From positions 97,241 to 161,240 of the forward strand of contig DATAUC010000091.1 in the NCBI GenBank assembly GCA_036268485.1: DNA of 64,000 bases. Direction: 5' to 3'. A program made the position numbers and the translations under genes. This DNA is from Bog-473 sp036268485. GTDB lineage: Bacteria; Actinomycetota; Acidimicrobiia; Acidimicrobiales; RAAP-2. Of the stretch, positions 1-9,242 are shown piece after piece. The notes beneath the pieces are model-generated. The model was not told the DNA's origin, did not search any database, and saw only the letters and a list, made by a program, of their open reading frames with translations. Within the stretch, counting starts at the first letter, position 1, and the number at the start of each line of letters is the position of its first letter.

Positions 1-44
1 GGCCCCGAGCGAAAGCGAAGCCACCCGGTAAAGTCGGCTGGGCT

Positions 45-1436
45 GTGAGTGATCTCATCGAAAAGCTTCGTCAACTCATCGACCCGGGCAGCGTGATCCC
101 GGGCGACGACGCCCACACCGACTACACCCACGACGAGGCCCTCACGGGGCAATCCGTCGTCCCGGGCGCTCTCGTATTCCCGACCACTACCGACGACGTG
201 GTGCGGGTTCTGAAGTGTGCCCACGCCGAGCGCATCCCGGTGGTGGCCCGAGGCAGCGGCACCGGCCTGTCCGGTGGCTGCCAACCAGTGCCCGATGGGA
301 TCCTGCTGGCCTTCGATCGCATGGCGGCCATTCGCGAAATAGATGTCGACAATCAGGTGGCCGTGGTCGAGCCCGGCGTGACGCTCGAAGCGCTCAACGA
401 GGCCCTGCTCCCGTTGGGCCTGATCTACCCCGTCTCACCGGGGGAACAGAGTGCATCGCTCGGCGGCAACGTCGCTACCAACGCCGGCGGCATGCGAGCG
501 GTTCGTTACGGCGTCACCCGCCATCACGTGCTTGGACTTGAGGTCGTCCTGGCTGACGGCACCATCATGCGCACCGGGGGCAAGTTCGTGAAGAGCGCCA
601 CCGGTTACGACCTGACCCAGCTCCTCATCGGATCGGAGGGGACGCTGGCCGTGACCACCGAAGTCACCGTGAAGGTGCAACCCCGCCTGGCCGAAGCGGC
701 CACCGTCCTGGCCCCGTTCTCCACCCTCGACGAGGTGGCCAAGGCCGTCCCCCACATCGTCAACAGCGGCGTCAATCCGTCCATCCTCGAGTACATCGAC
801 CTGCTGGCCATGTCGGGCATCGTCAACAGTGCCGGCATTGACCTGGGCGTGCCCGACGACATAAGGGCGGCTGCGCTGGCCTATCTGGTCGTGGTGCTTG
901 AGGGCCCCCAGGCCGCTCGACTGGAGGAAGACGTCGAGGGGTTGGGCACGCTCCTAACCTCCCTGGGGGCACTGGACGTCTACGTCCTCCCGGCCAACGC
1001 CGGAGCGCAGCTCATCGCCGCCCGTGAGCGGGTGTTCTTCGTGGCCAAGGCCGCCGGCGCGGACGACATCATCGATGCCGTTGTGCCTCGTGCTGCCATT
1101 CCTGGCTACATGGCCCACGTGGCGGAGCTGGCAGGAGCAGCCGGCGCTCTGGTCACGGGCTGCGGCCATGTGGGTGACGGCAACGTCCATCTTTCCGTGT
1201 TTCTGCCCGATGCAGATCGGCGCCACCAACTGATCCGGGCCATCTTCGACGCCGCACTGGCCACCGGGGGCGCCATCTCGGGCGAACACGGCATCGGGAC
1301 GGAGAAGTTGTCCTACTTCTTGGACACCCAGGACCCGGTGAACCTGACCATGATGCGAGGCATCAAGGCGGCTTTCGATCCCCACGGCATTCTCGGACCC
1401 TCCCGACTGCTCGGACTGACAGGAGACTCAACATGA
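45..1436 (+). CDS. glcD: FAD-linked 2-hydroxyacid oxidase, GlcD-like
   Basis: A 463-residue flavoprotein of the GlcD / D-lactate dehydrogenase family, which oxidises 2-hydroxyacids such as glycolate or D-lactate to 2-oxoacids. The FAD_binding_4 domain spans about residues 38-175, with the pyrophosphate-binding loop GSGTGLSGGC near residue 70 and GGNVATNAGG near 140. The C-terminal FAD-oxidase domain carries GHVGDGNVHLS near 374 and GEHGIGTEK near 413. Start is GTG at 45; no strong Shine-Dalgarno is visible. The stop overlaps the start of the next gene by four bases, so the two are probably translationally coupled. The exact substrate cannot be read from sequence; glycolate and D-lactate are both possible. 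No GlcE or GlcF partner is visible in the window. Confidence 0.85.
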   Translation: MSDLIEKLRQLIDPGSVIPGDDAHTDYTHDEALTGQSVVPGALVFPTTTDDVVRVLKCAHAERIPVVARGSGTGLSGGCQPVPDGILLAFDRMAAIREIDVDNQVAVVEPGVTLEALNEALLPLGLIYPVSPGEQSASLGGNVATNAGGMRAVRYGVTRHHVLGLEVVLADGTIMRTGGKFVKSATGYDLTQLLIGSEGTLAVTTEVTVKVQPRLAEAATVLAPFSTLDEVAKAVPHIVNSGVNPSILEYIDLLAMSGIVNSAGIDLGVPDDIRAAALAYLVVVLEGPQAARLEEDVEGLGTLLTSLGALDVYVLPANAGAQLIAARERVFFVAKAAGADDIIDAVVPRAAIPGYMAHVAELAGAAGALVTGCGHVGDGNVHLSVFLPDADRRHQLIRAIFDAALATGGAISGEHGIGTEKLSYFLDTQDPVNLTMMRGIKAAFDPHGILGPSRLLGLTGDST

Positions 1437-2992
1437 ACGGTGCCCGCTCCCTTCTCGCCACCTTGGTGGGCGCCGGGGTTGACGTCTGCTTTGCCAACCC
1501 CGGAACGTCAGAGATGCACTTCGTCGCCGCGCTCGACGACGTGCCCGAGATGCGCGGCATCCTCACCCTCTTTGAAGGCGTGGCTACCGGCGCCGCCGAC
1601 GGGTACGCCCGGGTGGCCGGTCGCCCGGCGGCCACGCTGCTGCACCTGGGCCCGGGACTGGGCAATGGTCTGGCCAACCTCCACAATGCTCGGCGGGCCC
1701 GGACACCGGTGGTCAACATTGTGGGCGACCACGCCACCTATCACGCCCGTTTCGACGCCCCGCTCGAATCGGACATCGCCTCCATCGCCCGTCCAGTGTC
1801 GGGGTGGTACCGCGTCACCGCCCGGGCCGACGACGTCGCCGAGGACGCGGCCGACGCGGTCGCTGCGGCCTACGGTCCTCCCGGGTGCGTGGCCACGCTC
1901 GTCCTGCCGGCTGACTCGTCGTGGTCGGAAAGCGCCACCGGGCCAGCCGCCCCCCGGCCCCGGGCGGCGGCGGCTGAGGTCGCTGGCGACACCCTCGATG
2001 CCGTGGCCAAGGTATTGGCCTCGGGCGAGCGCACCGTGCTCTTCCTGGGCGGGACGGCCATGCGCAGCCGGGGGCTGCAGGCGGCCAGCCGCATAGTCAA
2101 TGCCACGGGAGCCACCATGCTGGGCGAGACCTTCCCGGCCAATCTGGAACGGGGCGCCGGCGTCCCGGCCATCGATCGGCTGGGCTACCTGGCCGAGTTC
2201 GCCCAGGCCCAGTTGGACGGCGTGCAGCACCTCGTCATGGTGGACGCCAAGGCCCCGGTCTCATTTTTCGCCTACCCGGGCCGACCCAGTGATTTGGTCC
2301 CCCCCGGCTGCACCGTCCATACCCTGGTTCGCCCCGGCGAGGATGCGCCGGGCGCTCTCGAAGCCCTGGCTGATGCGATCGGGGCGCCGGCCGATGGCGC
2401 CACACCGGCACCGTCATCACGTCCCGATCGTCCCACCGGTGCGCTGACGATGGAAACGCTGGCCGCGGCCATCGGGTCCGTGCTGGCCGAAGGTGCCATC
2501 GTCGTGGACGAGGGCAACACGTCGGGGTTGTTCGTGCCGGGTGCCACCGCCGGCGCCCCCCGGCACGATTGGCTGACCCTGACCGGTGGGGCCATCGGTA
2601 TCGGGTTACCAGCCGCCACCGGTGCCGCCATCGCGGCACCCGATCGGCCGGTCCTGTGCCTCCAGGCTGACGGCAGCGCCATGTACACGCTGCAGGCCCT
2701 CTGGACTCAGGCCCGTGAGAGCCTGAATGTGACCACCGTCCTGTTGGCCAACCGGAGCTATGCCATTTTGAACCTGGAGCTGCAGCGTGTGGGTGCCGAT
2801 GCAGGCGGCCCGATGGCGCGCCGCCTGCTCGACCTGACCGAGCCCGACCTGGACTTCGTCGCCCTGGCTCAGGGCATGGGGGTACCGGGACAACGGGTGG
2901 AGACAGCCGAGGCGTTGGCCAGCGCCATGGAGACCAGCTTCCGCCAACCCGGCCCGTCACTCATTGAGGTCGTACTGCCAGGGATGCGTTAG
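1433..2992 (+). CDS. ThDP-dependent acetolactate synthase / benzoylformate decarboxylase-like enzyme
   Basis: A 519-residue thiamine-diphosphate enzyme with the three-domain layout of the acetolactate synthase and decarboxylase superfamily. The N-terminal pyrimidine-binding domain carries the cofactor-activating glutamate (Glu48) in LFEGVATGAADGYA. The C-terminal pyrophosphate-binding domain has ADGSAMYTLQALWTQA followed by an Asn (LLANRSYAILN), which matches the GDG-x(n)-N motif in loosened form. It resembles the IlvB-like proteins often annotated as acetolactate synthase large subunit, but no small regulatory subunit is nearby, so branched-chain synthesis is unlikely. Its ATGA overlap with the preceding 2-hydroxyacid oxidase suggests the oxidase makes a 2-oxoacid that this enzyme then decarboxylates or carboligates. 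That pathway is inference. Confidence 0.8.
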   Translation: MNGARSLLATLVGAGVDVCFANPGTSEMHFVAALDDVPEMRGILTLFEGVATGAADGYARVAGRPAATLLHLGPGLGNGLANLHNARRARTPVVNIVGDHATYHARFDAPLESDIASIARPVSGWYRVTARADDVAEDAADAVAAAYGPPGCVATLVLPADSSWSESATGPAAPRPRAAAAEVAGDTLDAVAKVLASGERTVLFLGGTAMRSRGLQAASRIVNATGATMLGETFPANLERGAGVPAIDRLGYLAEFAQAQLDGVQHLVMVDAKAPVSFFAYPGRPSDLVPPGCTVHTLVRPGEDAPGALEALADAIGAPADGATPAPSSRPDRPTGALTMETLAAAIGSVLAEGAIVVDEGNTSGLFVPGATAGAPRHDWLTLTGGAIGIGLPAATGAAIAAPDRPVLCLQADGSAMYTLQALWTQARESLNVTTVLLANRSYAILNLELQRVGADAGGPMARRLLDLTEPDLDFVALAQGMGVPGQRVETAEALASAMETSFRQPGPSLIEVVLPGMR

Positions 2993-3753
2993 GCAATATC
3001 GAGGACGACCGGTGCATGGTCAGACGGCTTCTGCCCCTTGCGGGCGTCGCGATCGACCCATGACCCGGTGACCCGCTCGCTGACGTCCGGGCTGACCAGG
3101 AGGAGATCCATCCGGATGCCCCGGCCCTGATGGAAATCGCCGGCCCGGTAGTCCCACCAGCTGAAGGTGCCGGGCTCGTTGAAGCGCCGGAAGTCGTCGA
3201 CCAGGCCCCACTCCTGCACTCGGCGCAATGCGGCCCGCTCGGGCTCGCTCACGTGGGTGAGGCCCTCCAGCGCGGCCGGATCCCACACATCCCCGTCGTC
3301 GGGAGCCACGTTGAAATCGCCGCATACGGCGACCGACGAACCGGCCGGGCACGACTGGTCCAACATCACCCGCAGTTGGGCCAGCCAGTCCAGCTTGAAG
3401 CCGTAGAACTCGTTGTCCAGGCTGCGCCCGTTCGGCACATAGACCGAGTGCACCCGGATCCCGCCACAGGTCGCCGCCACGATGCGGCAGCCGTGAGCAT
3501 CCTCGGGTGTCGAGAAGCCGAGCACCGGGTCGAGCAGGCCCACCCGGCTGAGCAACGCCACTCCGTTCCAACGCCCGTCCCCGTGATGGGCGGATTCGTA
3601 GCCCAGCGCACTGAACGTCTCGGCCGGGAATTTGTCATCCGCCTGCTTGGTCTCCTGCAGACACAACACATCGGGCTTGTGTTGCTCGATCCACTGCGTC
3701 ACCCGAGGCAGCCGCGCCGTCAAGGAGTTCACGTTCCAGGTGACGAGGCGCAC
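2989..3753 (-). CDS. xth: Exodeoxyribonuclease III / AP endonuclease
   Basis: A 254-residue member of the exonuclease III (EEP) family, which incises DNA 5' of abasic sites and trims 3' ends in base-excision repair. Recognisable catalytic motifs are WNVNSL at the N-terminus, LQETK with the metal-binding Glu34, GDFNVAPDD in the middle, and the C-terminal SDHAPVVLD containing the catalytic His. Length matches the family. Start is GTG at 3753, overlapping the stop of the upstream fabZ-like gene by one base (TAGTG). The 3' end overlaps the convergent ThDP-enzyme gene by four bases. Confidence 0.93.
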   Translation of the reverse strand: MRLVTWNVNSLTARLPRVTQWIEQHKPDVLCLQETKQADDKFPAETFSALGYESAHHGDGRWNGVALLSRVGLLDPVLGFSTPEDAHGCRIVAATCGGIRVHSVYVPNGRSLDNEFYGFKLDWLAQLRVMLDQSCPAGSSVAVCGDFNVAPDDGDVWDPAALEGLTHVSEPERAALRRVQEWGLVDDFRRFNEPGTFSWWDYRAGDFHQGRGIRMDLLLVSPDVSERVTGSWVDRDARKGQKPSDHAPVVLDIA

Positions 3754-4187
3754 TAGCCGGCACCGCTATCCACTATGACGAACAACAGGTCTGCTTCACA
3801 GGCCTTCTGCCCGTCCACTGATGCCACACCGTGTCCCTTGCCAGCCCGGGCCGACATGCGGTCGAGCGTCACGACGAGGTCGAGCGTGTCGCCCGGGACG
3901 ACCTGGCGGCGGAAGCGTGCCCGCTCGATACCGCCGAAGAGGGGGAGCTTGCCGGCATAGCGGTCGTCGAGCAGCACGGCGATGCCTCCCAACTGGGCCA
4001 ACGATTCGACCATCAGGACACCGGGCAGGGTGGGCCGCCCGGGGAAGTGGCCACCGAAGAAGGACTCCTCCCCGGTGAGTTCCCAGTGACCAGCCGCCGA
4101 GAGACCCGGTTCGACCGCGGTGACCGCAGTGACGAAGAGGAATGGCGGCCGATGCGGCAGGACGGCAGCGGGATCGGGCATCTCCAT
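3753..4187 (-). CDS. fabZ: 3-hydroxyacyl-ACP dehydratase, FabZ-like hotdog protein
   Basis: A 144-residue hotdog-fold protein with the FabZ signature: LPHRPPFLFV containing catalytic His12, and HFPGRPTLPGVLMVE ending in catalytic Glu61. FabZ removes water from 3-hydroxyacyl-ACP in type II fatty-acid synthesis. The length is normal for FabZ. The gene stands outside any fatty-acid cluster and is coupled to xth by a one-base overlap, so its exact acyl substrate is uncertain. A related MaoC-like or FabA-like role is less likely given the intact motifs. Confidence 0.85.
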   Translation of the reverse strand: MEMPDPAAVLPHRPPFLFVTAVTAVEPGLSAAGHWELTGEESFFGGHFPGRPTLPGVLMVESLAQLGGIAVLLDDRYAGKLPLFGGIERARFRRQVVPGDTLDLVVTLDRMSARAGKGHGVASVDGQKACEADLLFVIVDSGAG

Positions 4188-4212
4188 CCGGCGAGACTAC
4201 CGATCCACCCGG

Positions 4213-5493
4213 TCAGGAAGCGGCGCTGGCTGCTTTCTTGGCTGGGGTCCGTCGCTTCTTGGGGGGCGGCACCGGTAGTGCCAGCTCGGCCACTCGGCGC
4301 GGTGGATCGAGGCTCTGGAGCGTGAAGGGCCGGACCTCGCCCTTGGTCAATACCTGGCGCGCCTTGGTTGGTGGTGGGGTTCCCATGGCGCTCAGCGGAA
4401 TGTAGCAATGGAGGCTGCCGCCATCGGGTAGTGCCACATCGACCATGGCTCCGTGCGAGGTGAAGGAGACAACCTCTCCCTCAATTGTGCTGCCCACCGG
4501 ATACGTGGCCACGAACGTGATGAACGACAAGGGTGCGTTCACTGCGGGCGGCGGCGTGGACGATTGCTTCCTTATCGGCTTCGCCTCTGGTTCGGAGGCG
4601 GCCTTCTTGGCCACGGCCTTTTTGGCCGCCGCCGCCTTCTTGGGCGGCACTTCTTTCTTGGCCGCCACTGCCTTTTTGGCCACGGCCTTTTTGACGGTGG
4701 CCTTCTTGGTGGTGGTTTTCTTGGCCGCCACTGCCTTCTTGGGGGCCTTTTCCGCCTTGTTGGCCACCGCCTTCTTCTTGGTGGTGGCCTTGGTTGGCTT
4801 CTTGGGTGTCGGTGGATCGATGACCTCGGCCAGCGCTTCGTTGATGGCGCTGGAGATAACGGGGTCATCGGTGGCGGCACGGCGCCTACCTCGAGGGTCC
4901 GGCGGTGGTGCCGTCGGCGTGATGGGCCAGGTCATCTCCACTTTGGGCTCGGACTTCTTGGGCGCCCGCTTGGCGGCCTTCTTGGCCGCCTTGGCCAATT
5001 CGGCTGCCTTGGCCGGCGCCGAGTTCGGGTCTTTGCGCGACTTCTCGGCCGTGGCGGCTCGGCTCTTGGGGCCTCGAATGGGCAGCCGGGGCGTGAAGAT
5101 CCATCCGACCCCGGGCACCGGCTTGCCGCCAATCAAGCGGCCATCATCGAAGAGCCACGGGTGCTCACCATGGAACTCCTGGAACGAGTCATTGGACAGC
5201 ACGATGGCGCCGGTACGCTCGGCAATGCGCAGAACGAACGCGTCGCCGCGACCGATCGCCCCGGCCGGGGGCGATACCACCTCGCCATTGAGCATGGCTT
5301 CTCGCACGAGATCGCGCTCGGACTCATCGATCCGGTGCTCAAACGAGGCATCGACCACCACAGTGATTTGAGCTTCGGGATCCTCCTCGGCGTAGGCGCG
5401 CACAGCCTCGTCGAGCTGTTGCAAGCTGGGAAGCGTTCGTCCTTCGGTGGCCAGGTTGGACCCGTCCACCACGACGTGATGTGGATTAACCAA
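4213..5493 (-). CDS. NYN/Zc3h12a-type ribonuclease with lysine-rich linker and S1 domain
   Basis: A protein of about 426 residues with three parts. Residues 1 to about 150 look like a NYN/Zc3h12a PIN-like nuclease: HHVVVDGSNLA at the start, VVVDASFEH, then GRGDAFVL and VLSNDSFQEF, which supply the spaced acidic residues of a metal-dependent RNase. About residues 180-305 are a disordered Lys/Ala/Pro stretch full of AKKA and VKKA repeats. About 322-395 fit an S1 RNA-binding fold (GSTIEGEVVSFTSHGAMVDV). I place the start at TTG 5493, just before the first beta strand and overlapping the kgd stop; GTG at 5499 is an alternative, and the longer ATG at 5541 lies inside kgd. It probably cuts or processes RNA; the target is unknown. 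Domain calls are by motif reading. Confidence 0.75.
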   Translation of the reverse strand: MVNPHHVVVDGSNLATEGRTLPSLQQLDEAVRAYAEEDPEAQITVVVDASFEHRIDESERDLVREAMLNGEVVSPPAGAIGRGDAFVLRIAERTGAIVLSNDSFQEFHGEHPWLFDDGRLIGGKPVPGVGWIFTPRLPIRGPKSRAATAEKSRKDPNSAPAKAAELAKAAKKAAKRAPKKSEPKVEMTWPITPTAPPPDPRGRRRAATDDPVISSAINEALAEVIDPPTPKKPTKATTKKKAVANKAEKAPKKAVAAKKTTTKKATVKKAVAKKAVAAKKEVPPKKAAAAKKAVAKKAASEPEAKPIRKQSSTPPPAVNAPLSFITFVATYPVGSTIEGEVVSFTSHGAMVDVALPDGGSLHCYIPLSAMGTPPPTKARQVLTKGEVRPFTLQSLDPPRRVAELALPVPPPKKRRTPAKKAASAAS

Positions 5494-8400
5494 TGGCACG
5501 CTGCAACAGATCGGCCTGCTCCAACTGATGCAGTGCGGCACTCCCGATGGCGGGACTGGACGACTCGTTCCGGCTCACGTGCCGAAGGCGAAGGTGCTCA
5601 GGCAGCACCGCGTGGAGGCGGGCGTGGACGAACGACCAGGCTCCCATGTTCTCCGGCTCTTCTTGCAACCACACCACTTCTTCGGCCTTGCCGTAACGAC
5701 CGAAGAGCGCGGTGATGAGATCGACCGGCCAGGGGTAGAGCTGCTCAATACGTACGACAGCGACGGCGGCAGCGGCCCCAGCGTCTTCGCCCGCCAGTTG
5801 ATCCCGACGCTGGAGGGCCTCATGGGCAACCTTTCCGCTGCACAGCACGATGCGGCGCACGGTACTCGGGTCGGACACTCCCCCATCGTCGATGACGTGC
5901 TGGAACGAACCTTCCTCCAGCTCGGAAAAATGCGAGCGGGAGGCCTGAGCCCGCAGCATCGACTTGGGTGTGACCACGATGAGCGGGCGCTTGGGCGTAC
6001 TCAGGGCCTGCGACCGCAGCAGGTGGAAGTACTGGGCCGAGGTCGAAGGGATGGTGACCCGAAGATTGCCTCGGGCACAGAGGGAAAGGAACCGTTCGAA
6101 GCGCGACGACGAGTGCTCGGGTCCCTGCCCTTCGTACCCGTGCGGAAGCAGCATGACCAGACCGGCGTATTGCCCCCACTTGACCTCGGCCGAGGCCAAG
6201 AAATTGTCGATGATGATCTGGGCCCCGTTGCCGAAGTCGCCGAACTGCGCCTCCCAGGCCACCAACGCCTCGGGCGCTTCGACGGAGTAGCCGTACTCGA
6301 ACCCGACGGCGGCGTACTCAGAGAGGAGCGAGTCGCGCACAGTGAAACCGCCCGGCTCCAGCTCGGCTGAGGCCAGGCCTCCGGCATCGACCCGTCGCAG
6401 CCCGTCGTGCAGATGAGCCAATGGGATGAACTCTTCGGCCGTGGCGTAGTCGACCAGCACGGCGTGGCGGTGGCTGAACGTACCCCGACGGGTGTCCTGG
6501 CCGGTCAGGCGAACGTTGATCCCTTCCTGAAGGAGAGAACCGATTGATAGCGCCTCGGCCAGGGCCCAGTCGACCTGGCCGCTCGCCACGAGCTCATCCC
6601 GTTGCGCGAATTGGCGCTCCAGCTTGGGATGGATGGTGAAGCCGTCGGGCACCGTGCGCACCACGGAGGCCAGCGCCCGCAGGACGTCACCGGGGACACC
6701 TGTCTGCGCCGAGGCCCGATCGGCGTCGCCCCGATCGTGCACCGGTAAGTGGGTCGGGGCCAGCGACGGCTCGCCCCGCACCTCGTCCAGCACGGTCTGG
6801 AGCTTGCTGTTGAAGTCGTCGAGCGCACTCTCGGCTTCTTCGAGCGTGATATCGCCTCGCCGCACCAGGGTCTCGGTGTAGAGCTTGCGCACGGACCGCT
6901 TGGCGTCGATGCGCTGGTACATGAGGGGCTGGGTGTAACTGGGGTCGTCACCCTCGTTGTGCCCGTGCTTGCGGTAGCAGACCAGGTCGATCACGACGTC
7001 CTTGTGGAACGTCTGCCGGAACGAGAAGGCCAGCCGGGCGGCCCGGACACACGCCTCGGGATCATCACCGTTGACATGGAAGATGGGCGCCTGCACCATC
7101 TTGGCCACATCGGTCGGGTATACCGAACTGCGGGCCGATGCCGGCGCCGTGGTGAATCCGAGCTGGTTGTTGATCACCACGTGAACCGTGCCGCCGGTGC
7201 GGTAACCCGAAAGCCCCGAAAGGTTCAGCGTCTCGGCCACCACACCCTGGCCGGCAAAGGCGGCATCGCCGTGCACGAGCACCGACATGCACGGGAAGCC
7301 GTACCGGCCCTCGGACATGGCCTTGGGCGTGCCGTCGGTCGGAGGCGACAGACGATCTTGCTTGGCCCGCGTCATGCCTTCGACAACGGGGTCTACCGCT
7401 TCGAGGTGGGACGGGTTCGAGGCCAACGTGACCGGCAAGTCCTCCCCGGCGCTGCCCTTGAAGACCCCGCGGGCCCCCTTGTGGTACTTCACGTCACCCG
7501 AACCTTGCACCGACTCGGGATCGAGATTTCCTTCGAATTCCTCGAAGATCTCCCGGTACGACTTGCCCACGATGTTGGCCAGGACGTTGAGCCGGCCCCG
7601 GTGCGACATCCCCATGACGACTTCGGCCACGCCCGATCCCGCGGCGGCATCGAGCAAAGTATCAAGCAGAACGATGGTCGACTCCGCCCCTTCCAGGCCG
7701 AAGCGCTTCTGCCCGACGTAGCGGGTGTGCAGGAAACGTTCGAAGACCTCGGCCGCGTTCAGACGACCGAGGATGTGCTGCTGCTCATCCTGGTTCAGCG
7801 TGGTTGGCTGCCCCTCGACATGTTGCTGGATCCAGCGCTTCTGCTCGGGATCCTGAATATGCATGTACTCGATGCCCAGGGTGCGGCAGTAGGCGTCGCG
7901 CAAAACGTGCAGAATCTCGTCGAGCGTGGCCACTTCCCGCCCGGCCAACCCGTCGGCCACGAAGGTGCGGGGCAGGTCCCAGATGGTCAGGCCGTACGTC
8001 AGCGGATCGAGCTCGGTGTGGATGTGGGGTGGCTCGGCATCCAACGGGTCGAGGTGGGCAATCAGGTGGCCGCGCACCCGGTACATGTTGATCAGGGTCT
8101 GCACCCTGACCTGCTTGACCAGGCGCTGATGCTCGCCCTCGTCCCCGACATCGCCGGCGTTGGAATCGACCTGCCAGCGCACCGGCTCATACGGGACGCC
8201 CATCGATTCGAACAAGGCGTCGTAGAACCCGTCGGCCCCGGTCAAAAGTGCGGCCACACGCCCCAGGAAGATGCCGGACTCGGCCCCTTGAATGATGCGG
8301 TGGTCATAGGTCGACGTCAAGGTGACGACCTTGCCCAAACCCAACTGAGCCATGACCCGGGGATCGGCGGCCTCGAATCCGGCCGGATAGCCGAGGGCGC

Positions 8401-9181
8401 CGACTCCGATGATGGCTCCCTGGCCGGGCATGAGTCGGGGTACCGACTGCACCGTGCCCAGCGTGCCCGGATTGGTAAGGGTCACCGTGGTGCCGCTGAA
8501 GTCGTCGGGCGAGATCTTGTTGGTGTGGATCTTGCGGATCAGGTCCTCGTAAGCCACCACAAAGGAACGGAAGTCGAGTGTGTCCGCCTCACGGATGCAG
8601 GGCACCAAGAGGGTGCGCGACCCGTCGCTCTTCTCCTGGTCGACGGCCAGGCCGAGACCGACATGCTTGTGATGGATGATGCCCGGCTTGCCCGTGCCGG
8701 CCACCTCGTCGACGAAGGCGGCGTTCAACGCCGGCACGTCGGCCAGAGCACGCACGATGGCGTACCCGATGAGGTGGGTGAAGCTGACCTTGGCCCCGGT
8801 GGTGCGAGCCAGCTGATTGTTGAGGACTTGCCGGTTGACCTCGAGCAGTCGGGCCGGGATGCTGCGCACGCTGGTGGCGGTAGGTACGGCCAGGCTGGCC
8901 TCCATGTTGGCCACAATGCGCGACGCCGCTCCCTTGAGAACGACGGCCTCGTCAGTCCCAACGGGCGATGCTGGGGCGGGAACGCGGGCAGCTGGCGGGG
9001 CGGCAACGGCAGGTGCGGTGGCCGATTGGGGTGCCGGAACCGGTGCCGGCCGGTAGTCGGCGAAGAACTCCTGCCAACTCTCACTGACCGAGGTTGGATC
9101 GACCACGAATCGGTCGTACATGTCGTCCACCAGCCACGCGTTGGGGCCAAATGAACCCGATGGAGCGGCTGGCTGCGACAT
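5486..9181 (-). CDS. kgd: Multifunctional 2-oxoglutarate dehydrogenase E1 / dihydrolipoyl succinyltransferase-like (KGD)
   Basis: A 1231-residue fused enzyme like mycobacterial KGD (SucA), which acts at the 2-oxoglutarate step of the TCA cycle. The N-terminus (MSQPAAP...AWLVDDMYDRF) is the short E1 segment. It is followed by an Ala/Pro-rich linker with no lipoyl domain, then an E2-like acyltransferase domain with the catalytic motif DHRIIQG near residue 295. The E1 portion has MGMSHRGRLNVLANI near 527 and the ThDP loop GDAAFAGQGVV near 637, then HVVINNQLGFTT. Start is ATG 9181; upstream in-frame sequence is intergenic. In mycobacteria this enzyme is controlled by the FHA protein GarA, which is not seen here. 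The next gene starts within the kgd stop region. Confidence 0.95.
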   Translation of the reverse strand: MSQPAAPSGSFGPNAWLVDDMYDRFVVDPTSVSESWQEFFADYRPAPVPAPQSATAPAVAAPPAARVPAPASPVGTDEAVVLKGAASRIVANMEASLAVPTATSVRSIPARLLEVNRQVLNNQLARTTGAKVSFTHLIGYAIVRALADVPALNAAFVDEVAGTGKPGIIHHKHVGLGLAVDQEKSDGSRTLLVPCIREADTLDFRSFVVAYEDLIRKIHTNKISPDDFSGTTVTLTNPGTLGTVQSVPRLMPGQGAIIGVGALGYPAGFEAADPRVMAQLGLGKVVTLTSTYDHRIIQGAESGIFLGRVAALLTGADGFYDALFESMGVPYEPVRWQVDSNAGDVGDEGEHQRLVKQVRVQTLINMYRVRGHLIAHLDPLDAEPPHIHTELDPLTYGLTIWDLPRTFVADGLAGREVATLDEILHVLRDAYCRTLGIEYMHIQDPEQKRWIQQHVEGQPTTLNQDEQQHILGRLNAAEVFERFLHTRYVGQKRFGLEGAESTIVLLDTLLDAAAGSGVAEVVMGMSHRGRLNVLANIVGKSYREIFEEFEGNLDPESVQGSGDVKYHKGARGVFKGSAGEDLPVTLASNPSHLEAVDPVVEGMTRAKQDRLSPPTDGTPKAMSEGRYGFPCMSVLVHGDAAFAGQGVVAETLNLSGLSGYRTGGTVHVVINNQLGFTTAPASARSSVYPTDVAKMVQAPIFHVNGDDPEACVRAARLAFSFRQTFHKDVVIDLVCYRKHGHNEGDDPSYTQPLMYQRIDAKRSVRKLYTETLVRRGDITLEEAESALDDFNSKLQTVLDEVRGEPSLAPTHLPVHDRGDADRASAQTGVPGDVLRALASVVRTVPDGFTIHPKLERQFAQRDELVASGQVDWALAEALSIGSLLQEGINVRLTGQDTRRGTFSHRHAVLVDYATAEEFIPLAHLHDGLRRVDAGGLASAELEPGGFTVRDSLLSEYAAVGFEYGYSVEAPEALVAWEAQFGDFGNGAQIIIDNFLASAEVKWGQYAGLVMLLPHGYEGQGPEHSSSRFERFLSLCARGNLRVTIPSTSAQYFHLLRSQALSTPKRPLIVVTPKSMLRAQASRSHFSELEEGSFQHVIDDGGVSDPSTVRRIVLCSGKVAHEALQRRDQLAGEDAGAAAAVAVVRIEQLYPWPVDLITALFGRYGKAEEVVWLQEEPENMGAWSFVHARLHAVLPEHLRLRHVSRNESSSPAIGSAALHQLEQADLLQRAIG

Positions 9182-9242
9182 AGTCCCACCATACCGGGGG
9201 CGCCCGGGGTGTTGAGGCAGGGCGATATCGTCACCGCTGCCT

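Noticed and set aside
6749..9154. An 801-codon open frame on the plus strand antisense to kgd
   Set aside because: It is the mirror of a well-supported enzyme gene in high-GC DNA and has no recognisable domains.
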